Assembly (NCBI RefSeq): GCF_024400215.1
Contig: NZ_CP053748.1
Location: 3,906,001-3,970,000, forward strand
Length of the DNA: 64,000 nucleotides
Direction of reading: 5' to 3'
DNA from: Massilia sp. erpn
GTDB lineage: Bacteria; Pseudomonadota; Gammaproteobacteria; Burkholderiales; Burkholderiaceae_D
In this document: positions 1-10,611 of the stretch, in pieces
How positions within the stretch are numbered: position 1 is the stretch's first letter
Layout: every line of letters starts with the position of its first letter
Notes under the pieces: generated by a model
Databases searched by the model: none
What the model was told of the DNA's origin: nothing
The model's input: the letters and a program-made list of their open reading frames with translations, nothing else
Program-made: the position numbers and the translations under genes

Positions 1-1637
1 ACCCCGCCCAGCGCGGCGGCGCGTTCGGCGATGGAGTTCGGCGTAAAGTCTAGCACCGGCGGGCCAAGGCATTCGTTTTCGATGCGCACCGTGAGCTGGC
101 CGGCTTTGCAGGCTAGCTCGATGAAACCCTGGCGCGCCGTGGTGTGCTTGCAGATATTGCTCATGCCCTCGTTGACGATCTGGAACACCTCGGCCGACAG
201 GCGGTCGCTGACATCGAGTTCGCCCACGGTATCGACCGAGATGTGCACATCGTAGAATTGGCGCACCTGGGCCGCCTGGCGCCGCAGCGCGATCAGCAGC
301 TCCGGTTCGCGCAGCTCGGGTTCGCTGCGCAGGCGCTTGGCGTAGTGGCGCAGGTCATGCACCACCTGGGTGGTCATATTCAGCAGATTGTCCAGATCCT
401 GGTTCAGCGGATTGCTGCTGCTGGCCTTCATGCGGATCGCGCTCAGGCCGTGGCGCAGGCCGATATAGGGTTGGATTGTTGTGTCGTGCAAGTCGCGCGC
501 AATGCGCTCGCGCTCACGCAGCACCGCTTCCGAGGCCATGCGGTCGAGCAGCTCGATATTTTCGATCACAGGGAAGGCCTGGGCCGCGATCTGCACCAGG
601 AACAGGGCGTCGGCGCGGTTGAAGTCCTGGCGCTGCGAGACCACATACAGGCGGCCGGCGCCGCGCCGCAGCGGCAGCGGCACCGAGATCAGCGAGCGCG
701 CATCGAGCAGCTCGGCGATGGTGACGCCGGCGGCATCGGGCAGCATGGCCCAGCGCTGCCGTTCGCCGTCATAGGCGCGCAGACGCAGGCGGCGCCGCAG
801 CCAGAGCGGGGTGCGCGTCAGCAGCACGATCTGTTCCGGGCCGAAGGCCAGCAGCGGTGCGGCGGCGGCGTCGTTCAGGTTATTGGCCTGGATGGTGCGG
901 CCGGCGTTGGCCTGGCTGGCGGCACGCAAGCTCCAATGGTCGGAATGATTGTCACGCATGAGCAGGATGGTGCTGCTGGCGCGGTAGAACTGGCGCGTAT
1001 GTTCGAGCACCGAGCTGGTGGTGCGGTCCATGCCGAAGCGCGGATTGGACAGCTGGCTGACCTTGTGCAGCAGGGCCAGGCGCGCACGCTGGGCCATGGC
1101 CATGCCGCCCCAGTGCGCGATCATATAGCCGAGGGCGAGCAGGAAGGTGGCGCGCAGCAGCACGCGCGACAGCTCCACCTCGTTCTGCGCGAACAGCGAG
1201 GTCACGGCAAACAGGCCGGAGGAGGCCAGGGTGAAGCGCGCGCCTTCCTCGAAGCCGTAGCTGAAGGAGGCGGTCAGGATGGCGAAGAAGAAGAACAGGT
1301 AGTAGAAGCTGCTGCCGCCGCCCGTCAGATACACGATCAGGGCGAACCAGGCGACATCGAGCCAGCACACGGTCTTGCTGCGCGCCAGCGCCGATTTCTG
1401 CGCCATGACATAGAGCAGCAGGCTTTGCAGGGTGTAGGCGAGGAAGGCCAGGCGCGACAACAAATCCTGCTTGCCCATGGCTTCCGGGTCAATCAGCAGG
1501 GTCAGCAGGCAGGAGGTCGACAGCAGCAAGCGCATCCGGCCCACCATGGCGGAGTCGGAGGTGTCTTTGGGTAGCCTGAGGGGCAGGGGATTTTCCAGCT
1601 TCACAATGATCTCCAACCGGGCTTGGGGATATTGCAT
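1..1637 (-). CDS. NarX/LiaS-type sensor histidine kinase (C-terminus beyond window)
   Basis: Read on the minus strand, the frame stays open from about 1637 to the window edge. It encodes a hydrophobic N-terminal half with several membrane segments, a GAF-like middle, and a HisKA_3 dimerisation box RIARDLHDTTIQ, whose phospho-acceptor His is codon 488-486. The N-box of a HATPase_c domain follows (NEGMSNICKHT). This architecture belongs to kinases that pair with NarL/LuxR-type response regulators; the partner is probably off the left edge. The start is uncertain. ATG at 1637 is used here, but GTG at 1604 has the better ribosome site (GGAG, 6 nt upstream), and ATG 1662 is also in frame. The G2 ATP-lid region lies outside the window. 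The stimulus cannot be read from the sequence. It is divergent from htpG. Confidence 0.85.
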   Translation of the reverse strand, partial: MQYPQARLEIIVKLENPLPLRLPKDTSDSAMVGRMRLLLSTSCLLTLLIDPEAMGKQDLLSRLAFLAYTLQSLLLYVMAQKSALARSKTVCWLDVAWFALIVYLTGGGSSFYYLFFFFAILTASFSYGFEEGARFTLASSGLFAVTSLFAQNEVELSRVLLRATFLLALGYMIAHWGGMAMAQRARLALLHKVSQLSNPRFGMDRTTSSVLEHTRQFYRASSTILLMRDNHSDHWSLRAASQANAGRTIQANNLNDAAAAPLLAFGPEQIVLLTRTPLWLRRRLRLRAYDGERQRWAMLPDAAGVTIAELLDARSLISVPLPLRRGAGRLYVVSQRQDFNRADALFLVQIAAQAFPVIENIELLDRMASEAVLRERERIARDLHDTTIQPYIGLRHGLSAIRMKASSSNPLNQDLDNLLNMTTQVVHDLRHYAKRLRSEPELREPELLIALRRQAAQVRQFYDVHISVDTVGELDVSDRLSAEVFQIVNEGMSNICKHTTARQGFIELACKAGQLTVRIENECLGPPVLDFTPNSIAERAAALGG

Positions 1638-1712
1638 CCGCGACAATGGCTCCAGTCTAAGCATCGCCGGCTTGCCTGTCCACAGCGCAAGTTGTTTTTT
1701 TGTATCTTCTTG

Positions 1713-1741
1713 CCCCTTGAAAAGCCCGCTCCGACCCCCAT
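1713..1741 (+). promoter_or_regulatory. Heat-shock (sigma-32) promoter of htpG
   Basis: CCCCTTGAA at 1713-1721, a 14-base spacer, then CCCCAT at 1736-1741. This matches the RpoH consensus (CTTGAA, 13-17 bases, CCCCAT) almost perfectly. It lies 54 bases upstream of the htpG start codon, as expected for a heat-shock chaperone gene. Confidence 0.8.
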
Positions 1742-1795
1742 CTGCACGCAAATTCCGTGAAACACCCGATTTCCACAAGACTATTGAGGTAAAAA

Positions 1796-3709
1796 ATGGC
1801 AGACAATAAACAAACCATGGGTTTCCAGGCCGAGGTCAAGCAGCTGCTGCAGCTGATGATCCACTCCCTGTATTCGAACAAGGAAATCTTCCTGCGCGAA
1901 CTGGTGTCGAACGCGTCCGACGCGGCCGACAAGCTGCGCTTCGAGGCCATCAATAACGATGCGCTGTACGGCAACGACCACGAGCTGAAAATCAAGGTCG
2001 GCTTCGACAAGGCGGCGCGCACCATCACCATTTCGGACAATGGCATCGGCATGAGCCGCGACGAAGCCATTTCCCACCTGGGCACCATCGCCAAATCCGG
2101 CACCCGCGAATTCTTCGGCAAACTGTCCGGCGACCAGCAGGCCGACGCGGCCCTGATCGGCCAGTTCGGCGTCGGCTTCTACTCCGGCTTCATCGTGGCC
2201 GACAAGATCACGGTGGAAACCCGCCGCGCCGGCCTGGACGCGTCCGACGGCGTGCGCTGGGAATCGGCCGGCGAAGGCGAATACAGCGTCGAGCAGATCG
2301 ACAAGCCGGGCCGCGGCACCGACATCATCCTGCACCTGCGCGAAGGCGAGGACGAGCTGCTGTCGGGCTGGCAGCTGAAGTCCATCATCCGCAAGTACTC
2401 CGACCATATCTCGCTGCCGATCCAGATGCAGAAGGAAGAGTGGGACGAGGAGAAGAAGGAAACCGTCCTCAAGGACGAGCTGGAAACCATCAACCAGGCC
2501 AGCGCCCTGTGGGCCCGCAACAAGAACGACGTGACCCAGGAACAGTATGAAGAGTTCTACAAGCACGTTTCGCACGACTTCCAGGCGCCGCTGACCCACA
2601 CCCACAACCGCGTCGAAGGCCGCAGCGAATACACCCAGCTGCTGTACATTCCGGCCAAGGCGCCGTTCGACCTGTGGGACCGCAACAAGCGCGGCGGCAT
2701 CAAGCTGTACGTCAAGCGTGTCTTCATCATGGACGATGCCGAGCAGCTGATGCCGACCTATCTGCGCTTCGTCAAAGGCGTGATCGATTCGGCCGACCTG
2801 CCGCTCAACGTCTCGCGCGAAATCCTGCAGGAATCGCGCGATGTGCGCGCCATCCGCGACGGCTCGACCAAGCGGGTGATCGGCATGCTGGAAGAACTGG
2901 CGAACGCCGACGAGCAGGAGAAAAAAGACAAGTACGCCACCTTCTGGACCGAGTTCGGCCAGGTGCTGAAAGAGGGCGTGGGCGAGGATGCGACGAATAA
3001 GGACCGCTTGGCCAAGCTGCTGCGCTTCGCTTCCACCCAGGGCGAGAGCGAGGCCCAGAACGTGTCCCTGGCCGACTACGTGGGCCGCATGAAAGAAGGC
3101 CAGGACAAGATTTACTACGTCACGGCCGACAACTACACCGCCGCCAAGAACAGTCCGCACCTGGAAATCTTCCGCAAGAAGGGCGTGGAAGTGCTGCTGA
3201 TGACCGACCGCGTCGATGAATGGATGCTGTCCTTCCTGAGCGAATTCGAAGGCAAGGAGCTGGTCTCCGTGGCCAAGGGCGGCCTGGACCTGGGCAAGCT
3301 GGAAGACGAGGCCGAGAAGAAGGAGCACGAGGCCACCGAGACCCAGTACCAGGAACTGGTCGGCAAGATGAAGGAAGCGCTGGCCGAGAAAGCCAAGGAC
3401 GTGCGCGTCACCTTCCGCCTGACCGATTCGCCCGCCTGCCTGGTGGCCGACGAGCACGAGCTGTCGGGCAATCTGCTGCGCATGCTGAAAGCGGCCGGCC
3501 AAAGCGCGCCGGAATCCAAGCCGATTCTGGAAATCAACCCGAGCCACCCGCTGGTGACGCGTCTGAAATATGAAGACACGGCCGGCGCCAAGTTCGCCGA
3601 CTGGTCCCACATCCTGTTCGACCAGGCCTTGCTGGCCGAAGGCGGCTCGCTCAGTGATCCGGCCACCTTCGTCAAGCGGCTCAACGAGATGCTGCTGGCA
3701 GGTAAATAA
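1796..3709 (+). CDS. htpG: Chaperone HtpG (bacterial Hsp90)
   Basis: Protein of 637 aa, the normal length for HtpG. It is a cytosolic, ATP-driven dimeric chaperone that remodels client proteins under stress. The N-terminal GHKL ATPase shows all the expected signatures: [12 protein letters not shown] near residue 38, DNGIGM near 80, GTIAKSGT near 95 and GQFGVGFYS near 120. The middle domain (about 230-500) and the C-terminal dimerisation domain follow without a break. The ATG has a GAGGT ribosome site. A sigma-32 promoter lies upstream and a strong hairpin terminator directly downstream, so the gene appears monocistronic and heat-inducible. Confidence 0.98.
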   Translation: MADNKQTMGFQAEVKQLLQLMIHSLYSNKEIFLRELVSNASDAADKLRFEAINNDALYGNDHELKIKVGFDKAARTITISDNGIGMSRDEAISHLGTIAKSGTREFFGKLSGDQQADAALIGQFGVGFYSGFIVADKITVETRRAGLDASDGVRWESAGEGEYSVEQIDKPGRGTDIILHLREGEDELLSGWQLKSIIRKYSDHISLPIQMQKEEWDEEKKETVLKDELETINQASALWARNKNDVTQEQYEEFYKHVSHDFQAPLTHTHNRVEGRSEYTQLLYIPAKAPFDLWDRNKRGGIKLYVKRVFIMDDAEQLMPTYLRFVKGVIDSADLPLNVSREILQESRDVRAIRDGSTKRVIGMLEELANADEQEKKDKYATFWTEFGQVLKEGVGEDATNKDRLAKLLRFASTQGESEAQNVSLADYVGRMKEGQDKIYYVTADNYTAAKNSPHLEIFRKKGVEVLLMTDRVDEWMLSFLSEFEGKELVSVAKGGLDLGKLEDEAEKKEHEATETQYQELVGKMKEALAEKAKDVRVTFRLTDSPACLVADEHELSGNLLRMLKAAGQSAPESKPILEINPSHPLVTRLKYEDTAGAKFADWSHILFDQALLAEGGSLSDPATFVKRLNEMLLAGK

Positions 3710-3726
3710 GAAAAGGTAAAAAGTTA

Positions 3727-3756
3727 AAAAAAGGGGCTTCGGCCCCTTTTCTTTTT
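3727..3756 (+). terminator. Rho-independent terminator of htpG
   Basis: AAAAGGGGC, a TTCG tetraloop, then GCCCCTTTT and a pyrimidine-rich tail, starting 18 bases after the htpG stop codon. It is symmetrical enough to work on both strands. The ~200 bases from here to the rhs start are AT-rich, with no gene seen. Confidence 0.85.
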
Positions 3757-3962
3757 CTGTGCGCATCCGCCCAATCACCACATTCCAGAGGGAGGTTTTA
3801 AACGGATCTCAAATGGCGATTTGAAAGTAATTTACTTCATTGAAAATCGTACTTCATCAAATTTCCTTTTTGATGTACATTCTCAATAAATTATATTTTA
3901 TGCAATATCGATTGCTGATTAAAAGCCGGTAATTACGATCGAGCTCGCCAAAGGAGGAGTAG

Positions 3963-6900
3963 GTGATTCAGTCTGCAAAAAACAAGGTGCTTTTAATAGT
4001 CACATGCCTGGTCAGTATTACAGCGCAAGCTGACTTTTCTCCAATATTGCTGCCGAAGCCGGATGAAGTAGTTGTCATTCGGGGCGACAGATGTGATGGC
4101 TATAGCGGCTACATGGAAAGCCTATGCCGCGGCACCAATATCAATCTCCGTAATGATGGCGAGGGTAGTGGCCGTAGGGAAGGCGGAGGCGGGGGCGGGG
4201 GCGGTTCGCCCGATACGGGCCCATCAACGCAAAATCAAATTCCCCCGCCTGCCGAAGAGAACTCTAAAACCTGCCCGGCAACCAAAAACCCGGTCATTCT
4301 TTCAACCGGTGAAAAGTTCAAGGAAGAGCTGGATATTGCCGGATATGGCGAATACGGCATGAGTGTCAAACGCACCTATCGCAGCAAAAATGCTGGCGGC
4401 GGCAGATTCTTTGGTTCAAGTTGGCTGTCCAACCTGGATGCGCCACGCATCAGGGGAGACAGTGCTGCGGGTTGCACCATTAAACCAGGTGGTGAGTGCA
4501 TTCCCAAGGCCGTCTATCTGACCATGCCCGATGGGACCAAATTCAGCTACAAGGTACAAAAATTCAATAAGAGCGATCAGCATCTTGAGAAAGTCCTGGC
4601 GATGCGGAAGGAGTTCGACCGCAAGCAGCGCGTTTCAAAACCGGCTCAGCCTCAGGATATTGGTGATGAATATATCTTCCACGCTACTGAGGCGGCGTGG
4701 GCTGGTGAGCTGATTTATACCGTGGGCGGCGGCTGGACTATTTATAAGGATGATACCGCTTACTTCTATAATGCCAGCGGCATGATTGTGAATATTATCG
4801 ATGACGCCGGAGCATCGCTGACCTATGAGTATCCCAATAATTCCCTGAATGCGAGCCGCATTTCTGGCTCGGGTGGGCGGACGCTCGACTTCACCTGGGC
4901 AGCCAGCGGCCGTGTGAGCACGATCAAGGATGCGGCAGGAAATACCTGGACTTATACCTATAACGCCAGCGGCATGCTGTCCTCGGTAAGCGCGCCCCCC
5001 GGTCCCGGCCAGCAGGCCGATTTGCGGACTTATCATTACGAAAATGCCGACCCCACGCTGCTGACGGGCATTTCCATCAACAACGTTCGCTACAGCACCT
5101 ACGCCTATCATGGAGACAAGCGCGTCAGTCAAAGCAGCCTTGCCGGCGGCGAAGAAAACGACAGCTTCGTCTACAACGGCGATCAGACCATCGTCACCGA
5201 TGCGAAGGGACAAAGCACCACCTATGGCTTTCAAACGATTGCGGGCGAGAAGAAGCTGGTAGCCGTTTCGCGTGCCGGCACCGCAACCTGCGGCGCCGCC
5301 AATGCGCAGACCACCTATCTGTCCAACGGTTATATCGATGCGGCAATCGATTGGAAGGGCAACCGCACCAAATACAATGTCGATGCCGCCGGACGTTTGC
5401 TGAGCGTTACCACGGCCGCCGGCACCGCCGACGCCCATACCACGACCAATGTCTGGGAAGGCAAGAAGATCGCGCGCATCGATTATGCTGGCGCCGCAGG
5501 CGGTGTCTACCGCCGGATTAGCTATACTTATCATTCATCCGGACCGGAGGCGGGAAGGGTCGCCAGCATCACCGACGACGACTTAAAGACTGGCAAGCAA
5601 CGGAAGACGGCCTTCGCCTACACCTTTAACTCCTGGGTGATTGCCAGCCGCGTGGCAACGGAATACCTGCCGACGGGTGCCGTGAATACGACGCTGGCCT
5701 ATGACGCCGCAGGCAACCTCGTTTCCCGGACCAACGCGCTCGGCCATGTGGAGCGCTGGGGCGGCTATACGGCAGCGGGCGTGCCCGGTACCTATACCGA
5801 CGCCAATAACGTCACCACCAGCTACAGCTTCAATCCGAACGGCACCCTGCGCGCGGCAACCCAGCTGCTCCCCGAAGGCAGCCGCGTTACCAGCTATACC
5901 TACAACAATAACCGGCAACTGACGGATGTGTTCTATCCCGACGGACGCGTGGAGCGCTTCCGTTACAACGCGGCGGGACGCCAGGACCGGACCGGCGATG
6001 CGCTCAACCGCTTCGAATCGACTGCCATCAATGTTGGGACCAACACCGTGCGCGTCAGCTCCGAGCGCCACGTGCCGGGCAATGGAGCCACGCCCGTGGC
6101 CTCTTCCTCAGGCGAATTCAGCAGCACAGTCCAGCGCGACTCATTGGGCCGCACCTACAATGCCCTGGGCAACGCCGGCCAGCGCCAGGAATACCGCTAC
6201 GACAATAACGGCAATGTGGCGACCGTTACCGATGCCGCCGGCCGCGTCACGCGTTACGATTACGATGCGCAAAACCGCGTGACCCGGATGACGGCGCCTG
6301 ACTACGGCGCCACGGTCTACGACTACGATGATGAAGGCCAGCTGCAATCGGTGCAGGATCCGCGCGGTCTTGTTACCACCTATGCCTACAATGGCTTTGG
6401 CGACGCCGTCCGCATTACCAGCCCGGACAGCGGCACCACGACCTACGATTACGACAGCGCTGGCCGTTTGCGCACGGAAAACAAGGCGAACGGCAAGTCG
6501 CTGGTCTACACCTGGGATGCCCTGGGCCGTTTGCAAAACCGGATCAGCGCCAACTTTGGCGAATACTTTACTTACGACCAGGGAAGCTATGGCATCGGCC
6601 GCCTGAGCAGGATCGATGACACCACCGGCAATGCGACCTACCGCTATAACGCCGCTGGCGAACTGGTGGAACAGACCAATGCCATTTACGGCTCCTCGCA
6701 TACCACGGCCTGGACCTATGCCAGCAACGGACGGCTGGACAAGCTGACCTATCCGACCGGGCTGGTGCTGAGCTATGGCTACGACGGCTACGGCCAGGTG
6801 AGCAGCATCAGCAGCAATCTGGGCGGAGCCTGGTCAACGATCGCCAACAGCTTCCTGTACCAGCCAGCTTCGGGCAAGCGCTATGCCTGGAAGTTCGGCA

Positions 6901-8252
6901 ACGGCTTGCCGCGCCTGGTGACGCTCGATACCGATGGCCGCATCCAGCAACTGGCCTCGCCGGGCAGGCATGGGCTGGGCTTTGCCTATACCAATGTGGA
7001 TACGATCTCCGCCATCAGCGACAGCGTCAACGGCGTCAGCACAGGCCTGGACTACGATGCGAACCAGCGCGTCAAAGTGGCCAACCGCGGCGCGGACGGG
7101 CAGTCGTTCAGCTGGGACGCGGTAGGTAACCGTACCAGCCATACCCGCCAGGGCATCACCTATTCCTACACGATGGCGGCACAAAGCAACCGCCTCGACG
7201 CCTGGAGCGGCGGCGGCAAATCGCGCAGCTTTGGCTACGACGCGGCAGGGAACCTGAGCAGCGAAAACCGGGAAAATGGCTCCCGCAGCTACACCTATGA
7301 CGTCTATAACCGGCTGGATGGCGTGCGGATTAACGGCGTGGAGACCGCCGCCTACCGCAATAACTCGCTGAACCAGCGCGTGTACAAGTCAGCCGGAGGC
7401 TATGCCAGCCGCTTCATCTACAGCCCGGACGGCCAGCTGTTGGCTGAAATCGGCCCGCAGGACACCAGCTATGTCTGGATTGGCGGCGAGCTGCTGGGGA
7501 TTGCGCGCGCTGGCCAGTTCTACGCCAGTCATAACGATCAGGTCGGGCGGCCGGAGGTGCTGTCTAACGGTTCTGGTGCAGTGGCTTGGCAGGCCTCCAA
7601 CACGGCGTTTGACCGGACGGTCGTGACCGATACGGTTGGCGGCTTCAATGTGGGGTTCCCAGGACAGTACTACGATAGCGAATCCGGACTCTGGTATAAC
7701 TGGCACCGGTACTACGATCCATCCTTGGGGCGATATACCCAAAGCGATCCGATTGGCTTAGATGGCGGAATTAATACCTATGTCTATGTGAATGGTGACC
7801 CTATTAAAAATATCGATCTGTGGGGTTTGGCGGACCTAAACCTATTCAATGCCCAAGGTCTTTATCATGATGCAGTTACTTATGCAGGTGGAAACGCATG
7901 GTCTGTGCCTTGGGCCTACACTGTAGGCGGTCATGGCAATCCTAGAAATATGGAGGATCGACGGAATGGTATAAATCCGATTTTCCCAAGTGATCTTGCG
8001 AAAATGATCCAGAATGATCCCAATTGGAAAGGTCGGCCTATAATTCTGGGTGCGTGTAATACTGGGCTCTCCCGTAATGGGATTCCTTCATTCGCACAGC
8101 AATTGTCTAATATATTAAAAGTTGAAGTAACTGCACCAATGGACTTCACTTGGTTTGATAAAACTGGTTTGCTTGGAGCTGGCCCCTACCCAAGTGGCCC
8201 TCCTAAAGGTGCGCCAGGGCCATGGAAGTCATTTTCTCCAGCGCGCCAATGA
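3963..8252 (+). CDS. Rhs-family polymorphic toxin with His/Cys C-terminal domain
   Basis: Protein of 1429 aa with a GTG start after a strong AAGGAGGAG site. Residues 1-23 look like a Sec signal peptide. A glycine-rich linker lies near 70-85, then a DUF6531-like region (about 110-240) and long YD/RHS repeats to about 1230. The Rhs-associated core ends in [11 protein letters not shown]...LWGL at 1289. Everything up to there is the cargo shell; residues 1290-1429 are the variable tip. The tip carries GGHG (His1324) and ILGACNTGL (Cys1365), a His-Cys pair in an alternating hydrophobic context. This is reminiscent of clan CD (caspase-like) peptidases, which is an inference. No PAAR domain is visible and no VgrG or type VI genes are nearby, so the export route is unclear. 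The last ~500 bases are markedly AT-richer than the shell, as expected for an exchanged tip. Confidence 0.9.
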   Translation: MIQSAKNKVLLIVTCLVSITAQADFSPILLPKPDEVVVIRGDRCDGYSGYMESLCRGTNINLRNDGEGSGRREGGGGGGGGSPDTGPSTQNQIPPPAEENSKTCPATKNPVILSTGEKFKEELDIAGYGEYGMSVKRTYRSKNAGGGRFFGSSWLSNLDAPRIRGDSAAGCTIKPGGECIPKAVYLTMPDGTKFSYKVQKFNKSDQHLEKVLAMRKEFDRKQRVSKPAQPQDIGDEYIFHATEAAWAGELIYTVGGGWTIYKDDTAYFYNASGMIVNIIDDAGASLTYEYPNNSLNASRISGSGGRTLDFTWAASGRVSTIKDAAGNTWTYTYNASGMLSSVSAPPGPGQQADLRTYHYENADPTLLTGISINNVRYSTYAYHGDKRVSQSSLAGGEENDSFVYNGDQTIVTDAKGQSTTYGFQTIAGEKKLVAVSRAGTATCGAANAQTTYLSNGYIDAAIDWKGNRTKYNVDAAGRLLSVTTAAGTADAHTTTNVWEGKKIARIDYAGAAGGVYRRISYTYHSSGPEAGRVASITDDDLKTGKQRKTAFAYTFNSWVIASRVATEYLPTGAVNTTLAYDAAGNLVSRTNALGHVERWGGYTAAGVPGTYTDANNVTTSYSFNPNGTLRAATQLLPEGSRVTSYTYNNNRQLTDVFYPDGRVERFRYNAAGRQDRTGDALNRFESTAINVGTNTVRVSSERHVPGNGATPVASSSGEFSSTVQRDSLGRTYNALGNAGQRQEYRYDNNGNVATVTDAAGRVTRYDYDAQNRVTRMTAPDYGATVYDYDDEGQLQSVQDPRGLVTTYAYNGFGDAVRITSPDSGTTTYDYDSAGRLRTENKANGKSLVYTWDALGRLQNRISANFGEYFTYDQGSYGIGRLSRIDDTTGNATYRYNAAGELVEQTNAIYGSSHTTAWTYASNGRLDKLTYPTGLVLSYGYDGYGQVSSISSNLGGAWSTIANSFLYQPASGKRYAWKFGNGLPRLVTLDTDGRIQQLASPGRHGLGFAYTNVDTISAISDSVNGVSTGLDYDANQRVKVANRGADGQSFSWDAVGNRTSHTRQGITYSYTMAAQSNRLDAWSGGGKSRSFGYDAAGNLSSENRENGSRSYTYDVYNRLDGVRINGVETAAYRNNSLNQRVYKSAGGYASRFIYSPDGQLLAEIGPQDTSYVWIGGELLGIARAGQFYASHNDQVGRPEVLSNGSGAVAWQASNTAFDRTVVTDTVGGFNVGFPGQYYDSESGLWYNWHRYYDPSLGRYTQSDPIGLDGGINTYVYVNGDPIKNIDLWGLADLNLFNAQGLYHDAVTYAGGNAWSVPWAYTVGGHGNPRNMEDRRNGINPIFPSDLAKMIQNDPNWKGRPIILGACNTGLSRNGIPSFAQQLSNILKVEVTAPMDFTWFDKTGLLGAGPYPSGPPKGAPGPWKSFSPARQ
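7157..7737 (+). repeat. Rhs core segment present three times in the island
   Basis: This stretch of the intact rhs gene recurs almost base for base at about 8903-9388 (partial) and 11962-12545. All copies are in direct orientation, and identity fades just after the DPIGL core motif where the tips diverge. These are the obvious substrates for recombination between the full gene and the displaced tips. Confidence 0.9.
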
Positions 8253-8677
8253 AAAAAATTACTGTGCTTGTTTGCCTGCTATTGGGCTTTGGAGGCGGAT
8301 ACTTATTACTGAAAAAGGAAAAAAAATCAGTAACCATAAGCCCATCTGCAGAATTCAATATGACTCCACAAGAGATCTCGAACTTGGAAGTGAGCGCACG
8401 TGGAGGCGATTGCCAAGCTGCTTATCGGCTAGCAAGATATCACAGCAACTTCACACTTAAATTCGAGGATGCAATTCATTGGTTCCGTCTAGCAGTCAAA
8501 TGTCCGGAGACGAACCCTAAATTAGAGTTGATTGCTTTACTGATGGGATATCAAGACTCAGCGCATATGATGGAAATCAGGCAGCTAATTCAGGACTTAA
8601 GTAGGACTGATCCCAGTGCGGCTAAGCGAGCCGAAGAGGCCGTGACGAAGGCGCACGTCGGTGGTACGGATCAATAG
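8249..8677 (+). CDS. Candidate immunity protein for the Rhs tip
   Basis: Protein of 142 aa. The ATG at 8249 overlaps the rhs stop codon as ATGA, implying translational coupling; an earlier in-frame ATG at 8222 is less likely. Residues 5-20 form one hydrophobic segment after MKK, so the protein is probably membrane-anchored or exported. The middle (about 50-85: [15 protein letters not shown] then AIHWFRLAV) reads like one Sel1/TPR-type helical repeat. The low GC and the position right behind a toxin tip argue for an immunity role. That role is inferred from position, since no immunity family is recognised. Confidence 0.7.
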   Translation: MKKITVLVCLLLGFGGGYLLLKKEKKSVTISPSAEFNMTPQEISNLEVSARGGDCQAAYRLARYHSNFTLKFEDAIHWFRLAVKCPETNPKLELIALLMGYQDSAHMMEIRQLIQDLSRTDPSAAKRAEEAVTKAHVGGTDQ

Positions 8678-8854
8678 TATTTGAAAGTTGTAGAATGATC
8701 TGTTTAAGATTTCCATACTCAGGTATTGTTGGGAGGGTACTTTCAACGAAATGTAGGCTCAGCTATTTCCGTCGCAGATCGAATAAAATGAGGTTGTAAG
8801 TAATGTCAAAGGTAAATATAAGAAATCTATTTTTCTTCCTTTTTATTCGCGGCA

Positions 8855-9870
8855 GGTGCGACTCGCTAGGCTGCGCCTACAATGCCCAGGGCAACGCCGG
8901 GGAGCCTGAGCAGCGAAAACCGCGAAAATGGTTCCCGCAGCTACACCTATGACGTCTATAACCGGCCGGATGGCGTGCGAATTAACGGCGTGGAGGCCGC
9001 CGCCTACCGCAATAACTCGCTGAACCAGCGCGTGTACAAATCGGCAGGCGGTTATGCCAGCCGCTTCATCTACAGCCCGGCCGGCCAGCTGTTGGCTGAA
9101 ATCGGCCCGCAGGACACCAGCTATGTCTGGATTGGCGGCGAGCTGCTGGGGATTGCGCGCGCTGGCCAGTTCTACGCCAGTCATAACGATCAGGTCGGGC
9201 GGCCGGTGGTGTTGTCTAACGGTTCTGGTGCAATGGCTTGGCAGGCCTCCAACACGGCGTTTGACCGGACGGTCGTGACCGATACGGTTGGCGGCTTCAA
9301 TGTGGGGTTCCCAGGACAGTACTACGATAGCGAATCCGGACTCTGGTATAACTGGCACCGGTACTACGATCCATCCTTGGGGCGCTATGTCCAAAGTGAT
9401 CCCATTGGACTGCGGGGTGGGATCAATACGTACACATACGTTTCGAATAGCCCATTAACGTCAACTGATCCATTCGGCCTTGTACGAAAAATTGACCCTA
9501 AAGGGCAGGAATGTGTTGCCTTGAAGGAAAAAATAGCGCGAAAGAAAATCGATATTAATAAGCGCATTCAAGAGTGCGCAGCTAATCCGGGAAACCTCCC
9601 TACTACCCTCCGTTTTCTGGTGCACCACTTCGGATGAGTGTACAAGGGCACGAGGAAATTATTCGAGATTTGAAAGATAGTACACAAGATGATGAGAGGT
9701 TATATGCTGATAAATGTGGTGGGGATGGAACAGCTACTGCGCCGGTAACAGATGGCGATGCTGCGAAAAAGGCCGCTGCTGCTACTGTTGGATTAGGGGC
9801 AACCTATTGGATAATTAGTGAAAGTTTACGTATTATATTCCCTCCTAGAAATTTAATTTCTATTCCATAA
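8855..9870 (+). pseudogene. Orphan Rhs tip 2: internally deleted and frameshifted
   Basis: Bases 8855-8897 match rhs codons around residue 725-739. The sequence then jumps, out of frame, to the equivalent of residue 1096 (about 8898), so some 357 core residues are missing. There is no convincing start; the open frame runs from an internal ATG at 8882. The core continues to [12 protein letters not shown] and DPFGL, followed by a new tip with [20 protein letters not shown]. That frame stops at 9637. At about 9597-9600 (CTCCCTAC) the -1 frame continues smoothly as [13 protein letters not shown], then SVQGHEEIIRDLKDS, and ends at 9870 in a hydrophobic tail with FPPRNLISIP. One lost C therefore explains the break. 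The full tip resembles Cys- and charge-rich C-termini common after Rhs cores; its activity is unknown. Confidence 0.8.
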
Positions 9871-9896
9871 TTTTATATTTTGCCAATTAATTCAAG

Positions 9897-10352
9897 ATGA
9901 GTGCTATTGAAGATAGAAATGGAAATATTATATCGCTTGCTGGAGATTTGAATGGGGTAGATTTTGATTCGGTTGATCTCTCTGATGTTGATTTAAGCGG
10001 AAAGGTAATGGAGGGGGCAATCTTCGCGGATGCGGATCTGTCTCGCGCGAATTTGGAGGGATGTGACTTATACTGGGCAGTGTTTTTTAGGGCGAAGCTT
10101 AAAGATGCTAACTTGAGATGTGCCAGACTCTGTGGAGCCGATTTTTCGTTGTCGGATTTTTCAGGTGCAGATTTAAGAGGGGCAAATTTAAGCCTTGATA
10201 ACCTTGGTGGCGCCACGCAATTGCAGGGTGCCAATCTGTCTACATCTTTAGTTGATGGTGCTAATTTCTCGGGTGCAAAATATGATTCCAGTACACGGTT
10301 CCCCCCCCAATTTGATCCAATAGCGTTCGGTATGGAAAAGGTGGATTGCTGA
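9897..10352 (+). CDS. Pentapeptide-repeat protein, candidate immunity protein
   Basis: Protein of 151 aa. From about residue 20 to 130 it is built of A(D/N)LXX-type pentapeptides, for example GVDFDSVDLSDVDLSGK, ADLSRANLEG, GADLRGANLSL and GANFSGAK. These fold as a right-handed quadrilateral beta-helix. No signal peptide or membrane segment is visible, so it is probably cytosolic. It lies 26 bases behind the tail of orphan tip 2, in the place where an immunity gene would sit. The pairing is inferred from position; pentapeptide-repeat proteins have many other roles. Confidence 0.75.
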   Translation: MSAIEDRNGNIISLAGDLNGVDFDSVDLSDVDLSGKVMEGAIFADADLSRANLEGCDLYWAVFFRAKLKDANLRCARLCGADFSLSDFSGADLRGANLSLDNLGGATQLQGANLSTSLVDGANFSGAKYDSSTRFPPQFDPIAFGMEKVDC

Positions 10353-10357
10353 ATAGA

Positions 10358-10611
10358 AAAGGTTGGCCGGCTGGAGATGCTTTTCAATGGAATGTAGTGC
10401 TTGGTGGCAACTCAACAGGCTGTACTGCCAAGCAAGAAGAAATTTCAATTGAAAATGAGCGACCTATCATTCTGAGTGCGCACAATACTGGACTACCACG
10501 CAATGGGATAACGTCTTTACGCCAGGAGGACTTGGCCGTAGTTTGGATAGGCTGTTAAAGCCTCCAGTACCTTCCCCGTTCGGTCCCAAGGATCCATGGG
10601 GCTGGCCATGA
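10358..10611 (+). pseudogene. Decayed Rhs tip related to the tip of the intact gene
   Basis: One frame contains ENERPIILSAHNTGLPRNG, clearly akin to [17 protein letters not shown] in the intact rhs tip. The catalytic-type Cys is replaced by His (codon 10481-10483). After a frameshift and a short deletion, the neighbouring frame reads TPGGLGRSLDRLLKPP, then GPKDPWGWP and a stop at 10609-10611. The stop overlaps the next gene's ATG as ATGA, exactly as in the intact rhs/immunity pair. No Rhs core or start codon remains. It is a fossil of a second allele of the same toxin family. Confidence 0.7.

Noticed and set aside
1781..3781. Antisense open frame of about 660 codons opposite htpG
   Set aside because: Low-complexity composition and full overlap with htpG; no ribosome site or motif.
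3790..3962. Palindromic AT-rich stretch before rhs as an operator
   Set aside because: Imperfect GAAAGTAATTTACTTC dyad only; AT-rich DNA produces such dyads easily and no regulator can be named.
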